Below, piece by piece: positions 36,575 to 44,936 of a stretch of 64,000 nucleotides of DNA. Positions within the stretch are counted from its first letter, which is position 1, and every line of letters starts with the position of its first letter. A program made the translations under genes and the position numbers. The notes beneath the pieces were generated by a model. It worked only from the letters and a program-made list of their open reading frames with translations. It searched no databases and was not told where the DNA came from. This DNA is from JANNSX01 sp046348995 (GTDB lineage: Bacteria; Pseudomonadota; Alphaproteobacteria; Rhizobiales; Hyphomicrobiaceae), in contig JAXMDB010000003.1 in the NCBI GenBank assembly GCA_046348995.1, positions 1 through 64,000 on the forward strand, in the 5' to 3' direction.

Positions 36575-37606
36575 TGTTGTTGGGTCCTTCCTGTTGACGC
36601 CGTCACGCGAAGTCAGTCGCAGATGTTGGTGGCAAGCGCGTCCAGAGGAGGGTCGCTCCACGACGCAATACCGGTCACGTAGAGCCCATCGAAGGGTTGT
36701 GCTCGACTACACGCGCTTGCCATACCGTTCACGGTTCCGGCGGTGCTTTTGCCACCTGCCGGAGACACGAAAATCTCTCGCCGCTCCCTGGGCCGTTTCC
36801 TCGCGATGTGAATTCTGTTCGGCACTGTGTTTGACGTCTCTTTGGATCAGAAGTGGGGGCACTACGAGAGGACGCACGAGCTACGCAACAACGCGACAGA
36901 CGCTACGGAACTCAACCAACGCTACGGGACGCAACACACGCGACACGACGCAACAAACGCCACTGAACGCAACGCGCACAGACGACAAACGCAACAAAAC
37001 TTAGGGTAAGGATCCCAGGCCCGGACGAGGTACCAAACGGGCGCTACGCGGGATGACGCAACAAGACGCAACGGACGGCGACGCAACTAATGCAACGCAG
37101 ACTCTTCACCGGTGTTCCTCGAGGTCGCTGAGAGGCCAGTGGACAACGCGGCCTCGCTCCGACCAAGACGCTGGAGCACCCTCTGCCCTCGCTCGAAACG
37201 CCGGCTCCCGATGAGACGCTTCAACCTGGCTCCCAACACGGAACGCGGAGCCTGAACTACGGGGCCTTCGAACGAGGACGACGCCAACGCAACTCGACTG
37301 ACGAATACGGACGCCGATACGCCACGCGGCGCCTGAGATGAGAGGCGGGTCCTGGTCACCGGCGTCGAGCGATACGCAGCCCGCTCCGGATTTACGCAAC
37401 CGACTGACACCCGCTTTTTCTCCCAACCCGCCGCGGCACTAACTTTCCATCCGCGGACAAGGGAGCATTATGCGTGGCATTCCGGCGACAATGTGAATTG
37501 TTCTCGTCTTGTACTAGGCATTTAGCTTGACAAATGTTCATAAGACCGGCGCGAGGCCAGCCAATAGGGGTTTTTGGATTCGTTGAGCTATCGAGCCAGG
37601 ACTCAG
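36575..37606. other. Gene-free region with clustered ACGCAAC heptamers
   Basis: About 1 kb without a credible gene. Exact ACGCAAC occurs at 36883, 36929, 36948, 36967, 36989, 37056, 37066, 37081, 37287 and 37394, all on the plus strand. The four copies from 36929 to 36989 are 19, 19 and 22 bases apart, like degenerate direct repeats. The composition is rich in A and C on the plus strand, unlike surrounding genes. A TTGACA at about 37527 could be a -35 element. Confidence 0.6.
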
Positions 37607-38704
37607 CTAGCCTGCGGCGCGATCACGAAATTTCGCGATTTTTTTCAATATCTTGCGGCGCATCTGGCCAGGCGCGGCGAGCCCCCTGACGAGACGGATC
37701 GTGCGCTTAGGATCGAGCACGAGGCGCCGCGCCTCATGGCCGGCCATGTCCAGCGCGCCTGTGAGTTGCCTGTGGAACACCCGGTGCATAAGTCGCCGGC
37801 GTGCCCTGTCCGCCCACTGCCTTTGTGACGAAGCGAAGATTATTCCCGGCATCGCGACGCCGAAATTTTCGGCCGCCGCGAGTAAGGCTCCGGCCCGCGG
37901 TCGGGAGACCTCGGGGACAAGGGCGAGAGCTGCCGCGAGGTCGAGGCGATGCCGCTTGGTCAGCATGCCGATCTCGAGCTGATCGCGCAGCAGCAGCCGG
38001 CGCTGCGCGTGGTAGGCGTGATGCTCTTGGCTGTGCAGCAGGAGATAGGCCAGGCGGGCCTCGGGCGATGGGCGGCGCAAAACGACGCCGTCGCGTTCGA
38101 GCCCGTGCGGATGCTCCGCGAGCGCGGCTTCTAATGCGGGGCAGGCGAGATCGGCGAAGGCGCGATTGTGCAGCTCGACGATCGTCTCGCCATCAGGGGC
38201 GAGCATCGCCGGCGCATGGGCGTCGCGGCTCGGGTCGTAGTCGTCGCCCGAGGGCGTAAAGCCCGCCGAGGTGAGCGCGCTCACCGCGTCCGCCAGCTGG
38301 CCTTCGCCGACGATCAGATCGAGATCGCCCATGAATCGCCAGGGCGCGGCATCGTCCGCCTCGATGAGCCAGGCGCCGCCCTTGACGACGATCGGATCAA
38401 GACCGGCCCACTGCAGCTTCCCGACGATTTCCACAAGCGCCCCCTTAAGACGCCCATTGCGCGCGGCATTGCCGGCGCGGATGGTGTCGAGATAGGCGCG
38501 CGCCTCGTCGCCGATCGGCCATCCCGGCCCGGCGAGGTCGAGCGCCGCGGCAAGGGCCGGCAGAACCAGATGCGCACTCGCGAGACGGATCGTTTCCAAC
38601 CAGACCTCTTCGTCGAGTGCGACGGGCGCCACCTCCGGCAGACGGCCCTCCACCACACCGCGCAGAAGCGTTTCCGTCACGAGTAGCGGCGCATCGGATC
38701 TCAT
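37607..38704 (-). CDS. NTP_transf_5-type nucleotidyltransferase
   Basis: 365 residues. The family signature is readable: VVKGGAWLIEADDAAPWRFMGDLDLIVGEG, where KGG and the Asp127-Leu-Asp129 pair would bind NTP and metal, followed by the conserved HSQEHHAYHAQRRLLLRDQLEIG histidine-rich segment. Members occur beside PqqD-like proteins and HPr-kinase-like proteins in putative peptide-modification loci. The start at 38704 overlaps the upstream kinase stop by four bases (ATGA), so the two are translationally coupled. Confidence 0.8.
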   Translation of the reverse strand: MRSDAPLLVTETLLRGVVEGRLPEVAPVALDEEVWLETIRLASAHLVLPALAAALDLAGPGWPIGDEARAYLDTIRAGNAARNGRLKGALVEIVGKLQWAGLDPIVVKGGAWLIEADDAAPWRFMGDLDLIVGEGQLADAVSALTSAGFTPSGDDYDPSRDAHAPAMLAPDGETIVELHNRAFADLACPALEAALAEHPHGLERDGVVLRRPSPEARLAYLLLHSQEHHAYHAQRRLLLRDQLEIGMLTKRHRLDLAAALALVPEVSRPRAGALLAAAENFGVAMPGIIFASSQRQWADRARRRLMHRVFHRQLTGALDMAGHEARRLVLDPKRTIRLVRGLAAPGQMRRKILKKIAKFRDRAAG

Positions 38705-39786
38705 GGCGTGCCGCCTGAGAGCGAGCGGACCCAGGCCGACGCATCGGCGACATCGCCGTAGGCCAGATGCCAGGCCGGGACCTCGTTGCACAGGCGGGCG
38801 AGCGGATGGATCGAGCGGGGGCTACCGTCCGGCACCGATCCGCTCTCGATGGCCAGATGCAGTGCCGTCTCTGGCGCGAGCCGCTCGGCCTCGAGTGTCG
38901 TTGTGCCCGGATCGTAGATCGGAAAGACCAGCGCCGTGAGCGGCACCGGGGAGCCAGGCGACACCGCATGGCTCTCGAGGTCGAGATAGCGGACGCGAAT
39001 GCGACGGGTGACGAGCTCCGGCTGCTCAAGCAATCGCGGGAAGCGATGAGCGACGACGGCTTCGCTACCAGATTTCACAGAGAGGCCGAGCGGAAACGGG
39101 TGGATGGCGTTCGTATCGCGATCGAGCGCGCTCAGATCGTCGGCGACATAGGCGAGACCGTCAGCAACCAACGTAGCGGCGAGCGTCGATTTCCCCGAGC
39201 CGCTCTGACCGAGCAGCGCCACGCCACCGCGTGGGCCTGCGACGGTCGAGGCATGGAGTAGCGCGCCGACGCGATTCCAGCCGACGAGCGCCATCAAAAT
39301 TTGCCGCAAGGCCTCGCTGCGCGCCGAAGCACTGTCGCCCTCGAAACAGAGCACGCCATCGACGCTCACAGCCGCGCCGTTTGCAGACTCTGTGACCGCG
39401 ATGACCGTTTGCGCTTCGCTGGAACACTCGGCCGCCAAAGGCCGCAGCACCGCCCCGAGCAATCCGGCCAACGGCTCTGCATCCACCGTCAAGCGACAGA
39501 CCCGATTCCCCCCGAGGGCATAGCCTTGGTCGAGACGCGATTTTGCCTGGCTGCGGATCGACGGGGCCGCCACGTTCGCAGGAAAACCGGCTGACGCACC
39601 GACGAAGCCCTGCTCGCGCCACGCTGCGGCGAGCTCCATGTTGGCGGCGTCCCTTGTCGCACACAACTTCAGCCACTCAGCCCGAGCCGCCGGCGTCAGG
39701 ATCGACAGCGCGCCGGTATCGGCACGATAGAGGCAGGCGAGCGCGCCCACATCCGCGAGCTCGACGCGAGGCTCTGGCGCCGTCAT
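38701..39786 (-). CDS. HPr-kinase-like protein (HPr-rel-A type)
   Basis: 361 residues. The C-terminal half has the HprK fold: LLHAS (His178), Walker A GQSGSGKST (193-201) and VADDLSAL (Asp216/217). The N-terminal half (about 1-150) is not HprK; residues 15-45 (ALACLYRADTGALSILTPAARAEWLKL) vaguely recall PqqD peptide-recognition domains. Such kinases occur in the HPr-rel-A system and in lasso peptide clusters where they phosphorylate a peptide. Here the likely partner is the 72-residue peptide 31 bases upstream. There is no HPr gene or PTS nearby. Confidence 0.75.
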   Translation of the reverse strand: MTAPEPRVELADVGALACLYRADTGALSILTPAARAEWLKLCATRDAANMELAAAWREQGFVGASAGFPANVAAPSIRSQAKSRLDQGYALGGNRVCRLTVDAEPLAGLLGAVLRPLAAECSSEAQTVIAVTESANGAAVSVDGVLCFEGDSASARSEALRQILMALVGWNRVGALLHASTVAGPRGGVALLGQSGSGKSTLAATLVADGLAYVADDLSALDRDTNAIHPFPLGLSVKSGSEAVVAHRFPRLLEQPELVTRRIRVRYLDLESHAVSPGSPVPLTALVFPIYDPGTTTLEAERLAPETALHLAIESGSVPDGSPRSIHPLARLCNEVPAWHLAYGDVADASAWVRSLSGGTP

Positions 39787-39817
39787 GCGCACATCTCCAG
39801 GCGATGACCGACGTGCG

Positions 39818-40036
39818 TCAGACGACCGAGTTCTTGCCGTTGACGGTCCATCCCACTTTGTTGCCCGTTGTGGGGCAAGCCGCACCGGCCGCTCCCGCAT
39901 CCAGCAGAACCAACATAGCGGGCGCCGTCACGGCCGCGAACTTGCCGATCGTCTTCAGCGATTGGCGGCGCGACTGCAAGGCTTCTGTCGCGGACGGAAC
40001 GGTCGCGCGATCGTCGTCGATAGCGGTGTTGCTCAT
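39818..40036 (-). CDS. Tat-type 72-residue peptide, possible substrate of the kinase
   Basis: Start codon at 40036 preceded by GAGGGT. Residues 23-53 form a Tat-like signal: SRRQSLK, a hydrophobic stretch AAVTAPAMLVLLDAG and a small-residue end AAGAA. What follows, CPTTGNKVGWTVNGKNSVV, is 19 residues with one Cys and several Ser/Thr. It could be a secreted peptide, a lipid-anchored Cys product (the lipobox is weak) or a modified peptide. The position before the kinase and nucleotidyltransferase suggests a substrate. No family recognised. Confidence 0.55.
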   Translation of the reverse strand: MSNTAIDDDRATVPSATEALQSRRQSLKTIGKFAAVTAPAMLVLLDAGAAGAACPTTGNKVGWTVNGKNSVV

Positions 40037-40105
40037 GGCGGCACCCTCAGCGGTGCGAAATTCGGCTCATGGGCTTAAGGGTCGTTCAAATTCGTCAACA
40101 AAACG

Positions 40106-40630
40106 CTAAACGGCCGTGCGTCGTGACGGCGCCATCGCGCCGGCAAATCCGGCGCCGGCGAGGCCGAGCGAGAGCAGCACGCTCCAGCCCGCGAAGGACA
40201 GTCCCAAGAACCGCCACGCCGCCTCGTCGCAGCGCACGCGCTTCTCGCTCGCGATGTTCTCGAGCAGGCTGCCACCCGAGACGAGATCCCCGGTGCTGCC
40301 GCACTCCGTCGGCCCCAGCCACCACTTCCATTCGACGCCCGAGTGATAGACTCCGAGACCCGCGTTCCAAATGAGCCCTGCCGCCGCGAGCACCAGGAGA
40401 ATCCGTGCCAGCGAGCTGCGTCCGGTCATGAGCATGAGCGCTGCGATCAGGCCGGCGGGAATCGCGGCGATGTAGGCGATGCGCTCTTTCAGGCACAGCG
40501 GACACGGCCGGTAGCCGCCGACATATTGGAAGAGGAGGGCCGTCGTGATGGCGAGCGCCGCCCCCACCGCCAGGACGAGGGCCAGCTCGAATGCCGAGAG
40601 ACCGCGGAGCCTAGAAACCACAGCCGACAT
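40106..40630 (-). CDS. dsbB: Disulfide bond formation protein B
   Basis: Inner-membrane oxidoreductase that reoxidises DsbA with quinone. The 174 residues show four membrane segments, the CPLC redox pair in GYRPCPLCLKERIAY and a second cysteine pair (TECG ... RCDE) in the second periplasmic loop, as required. The start at 40630 overlaps the yqaA-like gene's 3' end by 20 bases, so they are cotranscribed. The peptide operon follows after 69 bases. Confidence 0.93.
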   Translation of the reverse strand: MSAVVSRLRGLSAFELALVLAVGAALAITTALLFQYVGGYRPCPLCLKERIAYIAAIPAGLIAALMLMTGRSSLARILLVLAAAGLIWNAGLGVYHSGVEWKWWLGPTECGSTGDLVSGGSLLENIASEKRVRCDEAAWRFLGLSFAGWSVLLSLGLAGAGFAGAMAPSRRTAV

Positions 40631-41222
40631 GACCGCTTCCCTCGAAGGCATATTTGAACAGCACGAAGCCGCCGATGATGGAGGCGAGAATGATGAAGAG
40701 AACAAGGCCGAAGCGCCGCTCCAGCACCGCCTTGAGCGGTCCGCCGAACCGGTTCAACAGGCCCGCCACGATGAAAAACCGCGCGCCCCGCGTGATCACC
40801 GACAAGATGACGAACCAGAACAGACTATAGCCCGCGATGCCGCTGGCGATGGTCACGATTTTGTAAGGGATGGGCGTCAGGCCCTTGATCAGGATGACCC
40901 ATTGGCCGCACTGCTGATAGAGCGAGCGGAACTGCTCGATGCGGTCGCCGTAGCCGTACATCGAGATGAGCCAATGCCCGAGCGTCTCGTAGAGCGCGGC
41001 GCCGATCCAATAGCCGAGCAGCCCGCCGAGCACGGACGTCACCGTGCAGATCGTCGCGTAGAGCCAGGCCTTCTTGGGCTGCGCCAGCACCATGGGCACG
41101 AGCATCACATCCGGCGGCACCGGGAAGAACGAGCTTTCCGCAAACGACACGAGCCCCAGCACGTAGGGCGCGTTGGGGCTCGCGGAATAGGTGATCGTCT
41201 TGTCGTAGAGGCTGCGCAACAT
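40611..41222 (-). CDS. YqaA-family (DedA-like, VTT domain) membrane protein
   Basis: 203 residues with about five membrane segments. Features of the SNARE-associated/DedA group are FAESSFFPVPPDVMLVPMVLAQP and GLTPIPYKIVTIASGIAGYSLFWFV, including the conserved Pro-rich turn and Gly-Arg (VITRGARFF) motif. DedA-type proteins act in lipid carrier or phospholipid movement. The start at 41222 (MLRSLYDK) is the family start. It is linked to dsbB by overlap, a pair seen in other alphaproteobacteria. Confidence 0.9.
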   Translation of the reverse strand: MLRSLYDKTITYSASPNAPYVLGLVSFAESSFFPVPPDVMLVPMVLAQPKKAWLYATICTVTSVLGGLLGYWIGAALYETLGHWLISMYGYGDRIEQFRSLYQQCGQWVILIKGLTPIPYKIVTIASGIAGYSLFWFVILSVITRGARFFIVAGLLNRFGGPLKAVLERRFGLVLFIILASIIGGFVLFKYAFEGSGHVGCGF

Positions 41223-41318
41223 GATGGCCACGTGCTTACAGAGAGGGTGGCGCTTTGTCCACGTCACACGCCCCCGGTTGACGCCGGGATTTCGGGCGAT
41301 ATCATCCGCGCCCACTTA

Positions 41319-41405
41319 GCCCCTGTGGCGGAATCGGTAGACGCGGCAGACTCAAAATCTGTTGTTGGCAACAACGTGCCCGTTCAAGTCGGGCCAGGGG
41401 CACCA
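41319..41405 (+). tRNA. tRNA-Leu(CAA)
   Basis: The acceptor stem GCCCCTG (41319-41325) pairs with CAGGGGC (41395-41401), then A and encoded CCA (41403-41405). The anticodon stem GCAGA/TCTGT encloses CTCAAAA, anticodon CAA, reading UUG. The long variable arm GTTGGCAAC, typical of leucine tRNAs, and the TTCAAGT loop with its stem are present. The D arm carries GGCGGAATCGGTAGAC. Confidence 0.97.
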
Positions 41406-41496
41406 CGATCCCGGCCCGCCAGCGCTTTTGCGCTGAGCGTCCGGCGCGGTGCATAGACCGGGATCGGCGGACCGGTCAGGCAAGAGGGTTCGTACC

Positions 41497-42537
41497 ATGT
41501 GGTCGCGGCTGCTGCCGGCATTCCTCCTGTTCGTCGCTTCGATCGAAACCGCCTCGGCGGGGCCCGCTCTGCTGCTCGACGCCAAGACCGGCGCCGTTCT
41601 CTACGCCGAGGAGCAGGATCAGAGCTGGCATCCGGCCTCGCTGACGAAGCTGATGACGGCCTACCTCACCTTCGAGGCGCTCAAGAGCGGCGACGTCAAG
41701 CCGGACGACAAGCTCGTCTGCACCGACAAGGCCTTCAAGATCTCGCCGAGCAAGGTGGGGCTCAAGGTCGGCGGCGAGATCGCGCTCGACTTGGGCCTCC
41801 GCGCCCTCATCATCAAGTCCGCCAACGACATGGCGCTGATGCTCGCCGAGAAGATCGGCGGCAGCGAGCAAGCCTTCGTCGATCGCATGAACGCCAAGGC
41901 GAAGACGCTCGGCATGACGGGCACGCACTTCACGAACCCGCACGGCCTGCCCGATCCCGGCCAGACGACGACGGCACGGGATTTGGCCAAGCTCACCTTC
42001 GCCATCATCCGCGACTTCCCCGAATACGCGCCCTTGTTCGCGACACCCGACATGACGCTCGGCAAGAAGAAGCTGCGGTCGCACAACAAGCTGCTCGGTC
42101 ATCTTGAAGGCGCCGACGGCATGAAGACCGGCTTCATCTGTGACTCGGGCTACAACATCGTCGCCTCGGCGACGCGCGGCGACACGCGCATGATCGCGGT
42201 CGTGCTCGGCTCGCCCAGCGCGGAGGCGCGCAATGTTCGCGCCGCCATGCTCATCGAGCACGGCTTCGAGACGCACCTGTGGAAGACGATGTTCGGCGCG
42301 GACACGCTCGACAACTTGCCGCGCTCCGAAGGGGCGACGGATCTTCCGGCCAATGTCCGGACCTCGGTCGAGGCCTGGGCCTGTGGCTGGCGCCCGCCCA
42401 AGAAGAGCAAGGACGTCGTCGCCAAAGCCGGCAAATCAGAAGAAGCGGCCGAAGGCGATGACGGCGCCGCCAGCGCTGCCGTCGCCGACGAAACCGCGAC
42501 GATCCCGGTGCCCGAGCAAAAGCCGACGAAGAAATAG
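41497..42537 (+). CDS. dacA: D-alanyl-D-alanine carboxypeptidase (PBP5/6 type, S11)
   Basis: Periplasmic low-molecular-weight penicillin-binding protein. The 346 residues start with a signal peptide (MWSRLLPAFLLFVASIETASA). Active-site motifs are SLTK in WHPASLTKLMTAYLTFEA, SAN in IIKSANDMALMLAE and KTG in GADGMKTGFICDSGYN. It trims the pentapeptide of peptidoglycan. The C-terminal part is Ala/Lys/Glu-rich and lacks an obvious amphipathic anchor. The start at 41497 has GAGGG upstream. It lies 91 bases after the tRNA. Confidence 0.93.
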   Translation: MWSRLLPAFLLFVASIETASAGPALLLDAKTGAVLYAEEQDQSWHPASLTKLMTAYLTFEALKSGDVKPDDKLVCTDKAFKISPSKVGLKVGGEIALDLGLRALIIKSANDMALMLAEKIGGSEQAFVDRMNAKAKTLGMTGTHFTNPHGLPDPGQTTTARDLAKLTFAIIRDFPEYAPLFATPDMTLGKKKLRSHNKLLGHLEGADGMKTGFICDSGYNIVASATRGDTRMIAVVLGSPSAEARNVRAAMLIEHGFETHLWKTMFGADTLDNLPRSEGATDLPANVRTSVEAWACGWRPPKKSKDVVAKAGKSEEAAEGDDGAASAAVADETATIPVPEQKPTKK

Positions 42538-42663
42538 GCGGCGAGGGACGCGCCCCTTCGCTCGGGACGCGGTCTCGCAACAACCGCTGGCGCACGCGCC
42601 GCGCAAGTCCGGCTGAAATCGTCCTGAAGGCCGCTTGAGCCTAGCCCTCGGGGCGAGCCGCCC

Positions 42664-42963
42664 TCACACCGACGGCATCTCGACCTTGCGGCCGTGGTGA
42701 CAGCCGCCGCCGGGGCCTTCGCTCGGCATCGGCGAGTAGGCCGGCTCCTCCACCGTGCCGGTGGCGGAGTCGGGGGCGACCTTGGTCTGGGTCTCGTCGG
42801 TCGCGGCCGGCGGCGCGGCCGCCGGATCGACGGGCTCGGTCGCCGTGGCGGCGCCGGGCGCTGGCACCGTCTCGTCCGCGGAGGCCGCGACAAGAGCCCC
42901 GCTCGCGACAGCCAGAAGCGTAGCTGCAGCCAGTGAGAGGACAGGCTTGGCAAACAGGCGCAT
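42664..42963 (-). CDS. Small secreted Ala/Pro/Glu-rich protein
   Basis: 99 residues: signal peptide MRLFAKPVLSLAAATLLAVASGALVAASA, a low-complexity Ala/Pro/Thr/Glu middle, and a C-terminal tail GGGCHHGRKVEMPSV with one Cys and two His that could bind metal. The ribosome site GAGGAGG, seven bases before the ATG at 42963, supports the start strongly. No family recognised. Confidence 0.7.
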   Translation of the reverse strand: MRLFAKPVLSLAAATLLAVASGALVAASADETVPAPGAATATEPVDPAAAPPAATDETQTKVAPDSATGTVEEPAYSPMPSEGPGGGCHHGRKVEMPSV

Positions 42964-43153
42964 CGAGACCTCCTCTGAATGATCGGGACGTGTGGCCACC
43001 GGCGGCGGCGTCATTCGTTAATGTCTCACAATCGGACAGTGGCGCAAACCACAATTCGGCGTCTCCGCCGCACTTCCGTCGAAAGGGCACGCCGCGCCGA
43101 AGCTGGCGCTGTTCTTGCTTGCTTGAGCCTCGACAGGCAACAGGCAGTGCAAG

Positions 43154-43393
43154 ATGAAACAGATCGAACCCGCGACGGCCACATCGTCCCAACCGCAGGC
43201 GTCGCGCCGCGAGGTCGAGGTCATGGCGAGCGTTCTCGAAGGCCGGCATGGCGTGCTGGCCATCGAGATCGCCGAGTTCCTCGGCGCCGTGCATGAGCAG
43301 GGTGGCGACAACGGCCGGGCCGGCTCCTGGTACGAGGTCTCCCTCGCCATCCGCCGCCGCGAGGCCGACCGCCTCGCCGGTGGCAGCAATTAA
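43154..43393 (+). CDS. Hypothetical protein, 79 residues
   Basis: Soluble, mostly helical protein (REVEVMASVLEGRHGVLAIEIAEFLGAVHEQGGDNGRAGSWYEVSLAIRRREADR). No family recognised. The start lacks a strong ribosome site but the pattern is unlike random frames: no long runs, balanced charges. It precedes the flippase gene in the same orientation by 59 bases. Moderate support. Confidence 0.5.
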   Translation: MKQIEPATATSSQPQASRREVEVMASVLEGRHGVLAIEIAEFLGAVHEQGGDNGRAGSWYEVSLAIRRREADRLAGGSN

Positions 43394-43452
43394 TCCGCCG
43401 TGAAGACCGAGTTGCTAGGGTTCGCGGTGCAGTCCGGCGAAGCGTCCCACCC

Positions 43453-44853
43453 ATGACAATCGAGCCCCAGGCCAGTGCCGATCTCCTGCCGGGCAGGCGT
43501 TCGCTGCTGCCTCGCGACATGATCGCCGAGCTCAAAGAGCGTCTGCTGCCGGGGGGCGAGCGTGGACTTGCCCAGCGCGCCGCCATGGTCGCGTTCGCGA
43601 TCCGCGTGCTCAGCGCCGGCATCGCTTATCTCACCCAGGTGGTGCTCGCGCGCTGGATGGGCAGCTACGAGTACGGCATTTTCGTCTTCGTCTGGGTTTG
43701 GGTGCTGATCCTCGGCGGCCTCTCCTCGCTCGGTCTCAACATTGCCGTCATCCGGTTCGTGCCCGAATACAAGGAACGCAATGAAGCGGCCTTGCTCCGG
43801 GGTGTGCTGCTGGGCAGCCGCCTCCTGACGGTCGCCGTCTCCACCTCGGTCGCGCTCGCAGGCCTGCTCGGCTTGCGCGTGCTCGGCCACGTCATCGACA
43901 GTCACTACGTGCTGCCGCTCTATCTCGCCCTCTTCTGTCTGCCGCTCTACACGCTGACCGACATGCAGGATGGCATCGGGCGCGCGCATTCCTTCTTCAA
44001 TCTCGCGCTGCTGCCGCCGTATGTCGTGAGGCCTCTGCTGATCCTCGTCGCGATGGTGGCCGCGCACGCGCTCGAGCTGCCCATGGTGGCCTCGACGGCG
44101 GCGGGTTGCGCCATCATCGCCACCTGGGCGACGGGTCTCGTGCAGCTCGCGATGATGCAGCGCCGCCTCAAGCGCGAGACGGGCGACGGCCCCTATGCCT
44201 TCGAGCCTGGGCTGTGGCTGTCGACCGCGCTGCCGATCTTCATGATCTCGGGCTTCGAGCTCCTGATCCAGAACACCGATGTGCTCGTGCTGACCTATTT
44301 CGAGGCCGCCGACAGCGTCGGCGTCTACTATGCGGCGCTGAAGACGATCGGCTTCATCTCCTTCGTGCACTATGCGGTGGGGAGCGCGGTCGCGAGCCGG
44401 CTTTCGATGCTCAATGCGCGCGGCGACCGCGACGGGCTCGAATCCTTCGTGCGCGATGCCGCCAACTGGACCTTCTGGCCCTCGCTCGGCGCGGCGGCGA
44501 TGCTGCTCGTCGCCGGACCGACGCTCCTCTCCTTGTTCGGTCACGGCTTCGAAAGCGGCTATCCGGTGATGTTCGCGATGGTTGTCGGCTATCTGATCCG
44601 AGCTTCCGTCGGGCCGGCCGAGTTCGTGCTCCGCATGCTCGGCGAGCAGACGAGCTGCGCCATCGTGTTCGGCGTCAGCGCCCTCTTCAACGTCATGGCG
44701 AACCTGCTGCTCGTGCCCCATTTCGGCCTGATGGGTGCGGCGATTTCCTCATCGGCGACGCTGAGCGGCGCAGCGTTGGCCTTCCACGCGATCGCGCGGC
44801 GGCGGCTCGGGCTGAAGCTCGGCGTTTGGAACGGGCTGTTCCGGCGGGCGTAG
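43453..44853 (+). CDS. Polysaccharide flippase family membrane protein (Wzx-like)
   Basis: 466-residue MOP-superfamily protein with about twelve to fourteen hydrophobic segments. Signature segments are LSAGIAYLTQVVLARWMGSYEYGIFVFVWVWV, SLGLNIAVIRFVPEYKERNE and MISGFELLIQNTDVLVLTYFEAADSVGVYYAALKT, typical of lipopolysaccharide or capsule oligosaccharide flippases. No glycosyltransferase genes flank it, so the exported glycan is unknown. A 42-residue hydrophilic N-terminus precedes the first helix. Confidence 0.88.
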   Translation: MTIEPQASADLLPGRRSLLPRDMIAELKERLLPGGERGLAQRAAMVAFAIRVLSAGIAYLTQVVLARWMGSYEYGIFVFVWVWVLILGGLSSLGLNIAVIRFVPEYKERNEAALLRGVLLGSRLLTVAVSTSVALAGLLGLRVLGHVIDSHYVLPLYLALFCLPLYTLTDMQDGIGRAHSFFNLALLPPYVVRPLLILVAMVAAHALELPMVASTAAGCAIIATWATGLVQLAMMQRRLKRETGDGPYAFEPGLWLSTALPIFMISGFELLIQNTDVLVLTYFEAADSVGVYYAALKTIGFISFVHYAVGSAVASRLSMLNARGDRDGLESFVRDAANWTFWPSLGAAAMLLVAGPTLLSLFGHGFESGYPVMFAMVVGYLIRASVGPAEFVLRMLGEQTSCAIVFGVSALFNVMANLLLVPHFGLMGAAISSSATLSGAALAFHAIARRRLGLKLGVWNGLFRRA

Positions 44854-44899
44854 CGGATCGCCCCGGTCACCCTTCATCGATAGTCCCGGCGCTGCGGGC

Positions 44900-44919
44900 G
44901 GGCGACCTGCCGGTCGCCC
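44900..44919. repeat. Palindrome of the GGTCGCC family (copy 2)
   Basis: GGGCGACC-TGCC-GGTCGCCC, followed by CCTACG, in the convergent space between the flippase and the CAP-domain lipoprotein. It could help bidirectional termination. Same family as 8947, 50489 and 50534. Confidence 0.65.
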
Positions 44920-44936
44920 CTACGTTTCATTCAACC

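Noticed and set aside
36552..37004. 150-codon frame ending in Thr/Asn/Gln/Arg repeats
   Set aside because: Repeats come from the ACGCAAC heptamers; no ribosome site, and the frame starts inside the opposite-strand gene.
36883..37087. Possible CRISPR array or plasmid iteron origin from the ACGCAAC copies
   Set aside because: Repeats are only 7 bp and irregularly spaced, with no Cas or replication initiator gene nearby.
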